In this document: in pieces, positions 13,820 through 17,604 of the stretch | Layout: each line of letters opens with the position of its first letter | How positions within the stretch are numbered: the stretch's first letter is position 1 | DNA from: an uncultured Gammaproteobacteria bacterium | Lineage (GTDB): Bacteria > Pseudomonadota > Gammaproteobacteria > Pseudomonadales > Azotimanducaceae | Length of the DNA stretch: 17,604 nucleotides | Assembly: GCA_913043075.1 (NCBI GenBank) | Contig: CAJWLI010000006.1 | Location: 1-17,604, forward strand | Direction: 5' to 3' | Made by a program: the position numbers and the translations under genes | The notes under the pieces: model-generated | The model's database searches: none | Told to the model about the DNA's origin: nothing | Seen by the model: only the letters and a program-made list of their open reading frames with translations

Positions 13820-15850
13820 ATGGAAACGATTAATGATCTTCCGCCAATATTCGGTGTGCTCGGTTTAATCTGTGCAGCTATTGTTTTCGCTTTAATGGCT
13901 AGATATTCCGAGGGTGAGGAAAAAGTTAGAAAAATAGCGGCCGCTATCCACGAAGGCGCGATGGTATTCCTTCATCGAGAGTATCTTATGCTCGCCTTGT
14001 TTGCGGTTCCTCTTTTTTTAATCATTTTCTTTACTCCTGGACTCGGATGGAAAACGGCCCTTTCGTTTGCTGTCGGCGCATTGAGTTCTGCCGCCGCGGG
14101 TTATATCGGTATGTTTGCTGCAACAAAAGCGAACGTTCGGACAACCACCGCAGCGCAAACCAGCGGAGCCGGCCCGGCACTGAAAGTTGCTTTCTATGGC
14201 GGTTCCGTTATGGGTCTTTGCGTCGCATCTTTAGGCTTGTTAGGTCTAGGTTCACTTTACTGGTATTTTGGTGGAGACCCAGAAACCGCTCATGCTATTC
14301 ATGGATTTGGGATGGGGGCATCAAGCGTTGCTCTTTTTTCTAGAGTTGGTGGAGGAATTTTTACCAAAAGCGCTGATGTGGGAGCGGATCTTGTTGGGAA
14401 GGTAGAAGCAGGCATACCTGAAGACGACCCCAGAAATCCAGGAGTCATTGCGGACAATGTTGGTGACAATGTTGGCGACATTGCAGGGATGGGTTCAGAT
14501 ATTTTTGAGAGTTACTGCGGTTCAATGATAGCAACGGTAGCTATTGCGTCGACTTTAGCCTTGAGCACCGCGTTCGGGGTTACAGCCCTCGCTCCAGATG
14601 GTGGCCGAGAATCTCTAATGGCTCTTCCCTTGCTCCTAGCCTCTGTGGGATTAGTATGTTCAATCGTTGGAATTATCCTTGTTAACATGCTTTCGTCCCT
14701 GGGTCCGGAGAGAGCACTCGAACTTGGACATCAAATATCAGCGGTTCTTTTAATAATTGCTGGATATTTCTTAGTCGAGCAGCTCGGCCTAGCCTCAACA
14801 GTTTGGTGGGCCATCGTAGCGGGCACTGTTGGAGGAATTCTAATAGGCGTAGTAACTTCCTACTACACATCCAAGAAGCCAGTGCAAAAAATTGCTGAGT
14901 CAGGAAAAACGGGTACAGCGACAGTAATGATAACCGGCCTGGCGGTTGGCATGGAGTCCGTGGTCATTCCGATTTTAGCAATTAGCGCGATTATATTTGC
15001 ATCCACGCAGCTTGCGGGGCTCTACGGCGTAGGGATCGCCGCAGTGGGTATGCTTGCAACGGTTGGGATGACAATGGCCCTGGATGCCTATGGACCAGTT
15101 GCGGACAATGCGGGCGGAATAGCCGAGATGGGTGGGCTAGGTGACGACGTAAGAGAAATAACTGACGGCCTTGATGAAGTAGGGAACACTACTGCGGCTA
15201 TAGGGAAAGGATTTGCAATTGGAGCAGCAGCACTTGCGGCTCTTGCAATAATAGCTGCTTTTGTGGAAACCATGACCAAAAATAATCCCGATTTTTCTCT
15301 CGAATTATCGAACCCGAGTGTTCTTACAGGACTTTTTATCGGAGGGGTCCTTCCTTTCTTAATTGCATCAATCACTATGACCTCGGTCGGTGACGCGGCG
15401 ATGGAAATGATCGAAGAGATAAGGAGACAGTTTCGCGAAATTCCAGGACTCATGGAAGGGACAGCAGAACCTGATCATGCTAAGTGTGTTGATATAGCAA
15501 CAAAAGCAGCTCTCAAAAAAATGATACTTCCTGGCGTTATTGCGATTTCAATGCCTGCAATAGTGGGATTTGGTCTCGGTGCTCAGAGCCTCGGAGGAAT
15601 GCTTGCGGGAGCTTTGCTAGGGTGTGTTCTTTTAGCCTTGATGATGGCTAATGCTGGTGGTGCCTGGGATAATGCAAAAAAATATATAGAGAAAGGAAAC
15701 CTAGGGGGCAAAGGTTCAGAAGTTCATGCTGCGGCTGTTGTTGGTGACACAGTTGGTGATCCGTTTAAAGATACGTCGGGACCATCGATGAATATCTTAA
15801 TCAACGTAATGGCGATAGTTAGCTTAGTTATTGCCCCACTGCTCGTATAA
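13820..15850 (+). CDS. hppA: Membrane ion-pumping pyrophosphatase, K+-dependent type
   Basis: The enzyme hydrolyses PPi and pumps H+ (possibly Na+) across the inner membrane. The 676-residue protein has about 16 hydrophobic segments. The substrate site is intact: GGGIFTKSADVGADLVGKVE (177-196), DDPRNPGVIADNVGDNVGD (202-220) and FESYCGS (229-235); later come DAYGPVADNAGGIAEM (422-437) and the terminal HAAAVVGDTVGDPFKDTSGP. The signature GNTTAAIGKG (455-464) has Ala and Gly where K+-independent enzymes have Lys and Thr, so this should be the K+-dependent class. Whether it moves H+ or Na+ cannot be told from motifs here. ATG 13820 is preferred over TTG 13808 because GGGA lies 6 bases upstream of it. 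It converges on pfp, which uses the same substrate. Confidence 0.95.
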   Translation: METINDLPPIFGVLGLICAAIVFALMARYSEGEEKVRKIAAAIHEGAMVFLHREYLMLALFAVPLFLIIFFTPGLGWKTALSFAVGALSSAAAGYIGMFAATKANVRTTTAAQTSGAGPALKVAFYGGSVMGLCVASLGLLGLGSLYWYFGGDPETAHAIHGFGMGASSVALFSRVGGGIFTKSADVGADLVGKVEAGIPEDDPRNPGVIADNVGDNVGDIAGMGSDIFESYCGSMIATVAIASTLALSTAFGVTALAPDGGRESLMALPLLLASVGLVCSIVGIILVNMLSSLGPERALELGHQISAVLLIIAGYFLVEQLGLASTVWWAIVAGTVGGILIGVVTSYYTSKKPVQKIAESGKTGTATVMITGLAVGMESVVIPILAISAIIFASTQLAGLYGVGIAAVGMLATVGMTMALDAYGPVADNAGGIAEMGGLGDDVREITDGLDEVGNTTAAIGKGFAIGAAALAALAIIAAFVETMTKNNPDFSLELSNPSVLTGLFIGGVLPFLIASITMTSVGDAAMEMIEEIRRQFREIPGLMEGTAEPDHAKCVDIATKAALKKMILPGVIAISMPAIVGFGLGAQSLGGMLAGALLGCVLLALMMANAGGAWDNAKKYIEKGNLGGKGSEVHAAAVVGDTVGDPFKDTSGPSMNILINVMAIVSLVIAPLLV

Positions 15851-15883
15851 CTGCTAGAACAAGTTTCTTTCAGGTAAGGGAAG

Positions 15884-17137
15884 TTAACCCGGAAACGCTG
15901 GTAACTTTTTTGTTACCAGCTCGTTCTTTGGATAAGAATAGCTGGGCAACCCCGCCGCATAAGGGGGGTATTCCTCGCCTTGAATCAGAGGAAGGAGATA
16001 CTCTTTAGCTTTTTTTGTTATTCCGAAGCCATCTTGAGTTATATATGAGCGGGGCAGTTTTCGTTCCACGTTGGCGACTCGAGACAATTTAGCTGACTCG
16101 ATTGCCCATCTGTATTTTTTTCCAGGGATTCTTCTTATAACCGGCATGACCATATTTTGACCATCTTCGGCAAAACGAACCGCTGCTTCGCCCAGTGCAT
16201 AAGCTTGTTTGACATCAGTCGATGACGCAAGATGTCGGGCCGAGCGCTGCAGGTAGTCTGCAACTGCCCAATGACATTTAAACTTCAGTTTTCGTTTAAC
16301 AAGATCTGCGAGAAACGGCGAAACTCCGCCCAATTGCGAATGTCCGAATGCATCAATAGAGCCAGCATCTGAAACAAAAGAACCATCTTTCCTTTTTATT
16401 CCCTCACTAGCGACAACGACGCAGTATCCCCATTTAATCACGGCTTCTTTAACTTTTTTTATGAATTTGTTTTCATCAAATTGGATCTCTGGAAACAAAA
16501 TGACATGGGGAGCGCTCATACTCTTGGATTTAATTAGTCCTGAAGAGGCTGCGATCCAACCCGCATTTCGGCCCATAACCTCGAATAAAAACACTTTTGT
16601 CGACGACCCAGCCATCGACTTAACATCAAGACTTGCCTCTAAGGTGGAGGTAGCAACATATTTCGCTACGGAACCAAACCCTGGCGAAGAATCTGTAATA
16701 GGAAGGTCGTTGTCAATTGTTTTCGGTATCCCGATGCACGAGATCGAATATCCCAACTTCGAGCTCAGATTCCCGACCTTATTCGCAGTGTCTTGGCTGT
16801 CGCCGCCTCCATTATAGAGGAAGTGTTTAATCTTATGCGCTTTGAAAACATCGACCAACCTGACATATTCACTGATGTCATCATCGATAGACCGGAGCTT
16901 ATATCTGCAAGAACCGAAAGCCCCTCCGGGTGTGTGAATTAAGCTGTCAATAATCCTTGAGGACTCTAGAGTCGTATCTATTATTTCTTCATTTAGGGCC
17001 CCGAGGATGCCATTTTTAGCAGCGAAAACCTTTTTAAACCTCTTAGAGGCTCGCGCCGTTTTGATAACACCACAAGCGGTTGCGTTTATTACAGAAGTGA
17101 CGCCCCCAGACTGCGCATAGAGAATATTCTCAGTCAA
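15884..17137 (-). CDS. pfp: PFP, PPi-dependent 6-phosphofructokinase
   Basis: The enzyme reversibly phosphorylates fructose 6-phosphate with PPi, replacing ATP-PFK and fructose-bisphosphatase. The 417-residue protein has the PFK-A fold motifs: YAQSGGVTSVINA (7-19), NGGGDSQDTA (109-118), GIPKTIDNDLP (136-146) and EVMGRNAGWIAA (186-197). PKTIDND, with Lys in place of the Gly of ATP-PFKs, marks the PPi-dependent group. The phosphate loop reads GGGDS rather than GGDGS or GGDDS: Asp is present at the second discriminating position and Gly at the first. The start is TTG 17137, with GAGG 6 bases upstream; no in-frame ATG is available there. It lies 24 bases after nadE on the same strand and converges on hppA with 33 bases between stops. 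Confidence 0.93.
   Translation of the reverse strand: MTENILYAQSGGVTSVINATACGVIKTARASKRFKKVFAAKNGILGALNEEIIDTTLESSRIIDSLIHTPGGAFGSCRYKLRSIDDDISEYVRLVDVFKAHKIKHFLYNGGGDSQDTANKVGNLSSKLGYSISCIGIPKTIDNDLPITDSSPGFGSVAKYVATSTLEASLDVKSMAGSSTKVFLFEVMGRNAGWIAASSGLIKSKSMSAPHVILFPEIQFDENKFIKKVKEAVIKWGYCVVVASEGIKRKDGSFVSDAGSIDAFGHSQLGGVSPFLADLVKRKLKFKCHWAVADYLQRSARHLASSTDVKQAYALGEAAVRFAEDGQNMVMPVIRRIPGKKYRWAIESAKLSRVANVERKLPRSYITQDGFGITKKAKEYLLPLIQGEEYPPYAAGLPSYSYPKNELVTKKLPAFPG
15897..15920. other. Perfect 9-bp stem-loop at the pfp 3' end
   Basis: GCTGGTAAC (15897-15905), a TTTTTT loop (15906-15911) and GTTACCAGC (15912-15920) form a perfect hairpin inside the last codons of pfp, 46 bases after the hppA stop. 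On the hppA transcript no U tract follows; on the pfp transcript the loop is A6. It could be a two-way transcript end protector or stop between convergent genes, but it is not a textbook intrinsic terminator. Confidence 0.55.
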
Positions 17138-17143
17138 GTCTTA

Positions 17144-17147
17144 CCTC
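17144..17147 (-). promoter_or_regulatory. Ribosome binding site deciding the TTG start of pfp
   Basis: On the minus strand GAGG lies 6 bases upstream of TTG 17137 in the 24-base spacer after nadE. The only nearby ATG (17152-17150) is out of frame and meets a stop after five codons, so GAGG plus TTG is the supported initiation site. Confidence 0.65.
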
Positions 17148-17161
17148 GCATTAATTCTCGT

Positions 17162-17604
17162 TCAAGACCATTTTTTCACCACCGGCAACCTTCTTCCAAC
17201 TCCGAAAGCGACTTTAGAGACTTTTGTGCCAGGGCACGTTTGTCTGCGTTTATATTCCATCTTTCCAATCATCTTCGCAATTCGCTCGTACTCTGTTGGG
17301 GCCTGATCAGAATCTAACCACTCTTCTAAAAATTCTTTATCAGAGCCCATATGTTCAAGCCGATTAATCGTGCACCAGTCCCGAAACAAATCGAAAGAGC
17401 CGATGCTTTCCTCGACATAAGCCATAACTAGAGGATCTAGAATTTTGTACGGTAGCAAATTGTCTTCGTCCGTCTGATCAAATGCAAGCTCAGCTGAAGG
17501 AGCCTTATTCCATACATTTTCTGGAATTCGAGAATCTCTCATAGCTAGGTCGACTACCTGATACTTATACAAGTCCTTTATGGGCGCGAACGAAAAATTC
17601 ATAT
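17162..17604 (-). CDS. nadE: NAD+ synthetase NadE, C-terminal part (cut by window)
   Basis: NadE converts nicotinate adenine dinucleotide to NAD+ with ATP and ammonia or glutamine, releasing AMP and PPi. Only the last ~147 residues are inside the window; the frame runs off the right edge. The ATG at 17602 is an internal Met, since it lies within the conserved segment that precedes FAPIKDLYKYQV. Further matches are NKAPSAEL, DQTDEDNLLPYKILDP and the basic C-terminal MEYKRRQTCPGTKVSKVAFG followed by GRRLPV, typical of the synthetase domain end. An insert of about 40 residues (around 70-105 of the visible part) separates the last two blocks. The glutaminase domain, if any, would be outside the window. 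It precedes pfp by 24 bases and probably shares its transcript. Confidence 0.85.
   Translation of the reverse strand, partial: MNFSFAPIKDLYKYQVVDLAMRDSRIPENVWNKAPSAELAFDQTDEDNLLPYKILDPLVMAYVEESIGSFDLFRDWCTINRLEHMGSDKEFLEEWLDSDQAPTEYERIAKMIGKMEYKRRQTCPGTKVSKVAFGVGRRLPVVKKWS

Noticed and set aside
15088..15453. Minus-strand ORF of 121 codons inside hppA
   Set aside because: It mirrors the conserved hppA coding frame, is Ser/Pro/Ala-rich as expected for antisense of such codons, and resembles no family.
1..17604. CRISPR array, tRNA, rRNA, insertion sequence or phage genes
   Set aside because: No regularly spaced repeats, no cloverleaf or rRNA-like stretches were noticed, and coding genes fill almost all of the window.

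Overview
The window looks like chromosomal core sequence from a gammaproteobacterium. The evidence is gene order and protein character: an lptD-surA-pdxA-rsmA-apaH cluster, a prmA-dusB-fis block followed by purH-purD, and a dsbD-type domain next to aroQ, all typical of Gammaproteobacteria. The DNA is moderately AT-rich. Gaps between genes are very short and genes often overlap, which fits a compact, possibly streamlined (for example marine) genome; the exact lineage cannot be fixed from the sequence alone. I see no tRNA, rRNA, CRISPR array, insertion sequence or phage gene.

Region 1 (1-5963, + strand) is one tight run: the 3' end of lptD, then surA, pdxA, rsmA, apaH, cca and a FolM/PTR1-like pteridine reductase. 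It combines outer-membrane biogenesis (LptD, SurA) with cofactor, rRNA, dinucleotide and tRNA-end housekeeping. apaG, usually found between rsmA and apaH, is absent. Both the rsmA/apaH and apaH/cca junctions are ATGA stop-start overlaps directly preceded by long A runs. The CCA enzyme appears to have lost its HD phosphohydrolase motifs.

Region 2 (5977-11943, - strand, transcribed right to left) holds a stand-alone DsbD N-terminal (alpha) domain, aroQ, prmA, dusB, fis, purH and purD. Relative to familiar gammaproteobacterial order, the membrane and thioredoxin parts of dsbD are gone and accB-accC are missing between aroQ and prmA. Fis lacks the N-terminal beta-hairpin arm. purD has no ATG at its expected start and may begin at ATT.

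Region 3 (12003-15850, + strand) contains a predicted TPR-like lipoprotein of unknown function, a DUF2333-type membrane-anchored protein, and a membrane pyrophosphatase with the K+-dependent signature.

Region 4 (15884-17604, - strand) faces hppA: the 3' part of nadE followed by a PPi-type phosphofructokinase (pfp). Three neighbouring proteins therefore make, use or cleave pyrophosphate: NadE releases PPi, PFP uses or makes it in glycolysis/gluconeogenesis, and HppA converts it to an ion gradient. This suggests a PPi-based energy economy. I found no clearly novel multi-gene system. The most unusual items are the isolated DsbD alpha domain, the HD-less CCA enzyme, the PPi cluster and the A-run gene junctions.
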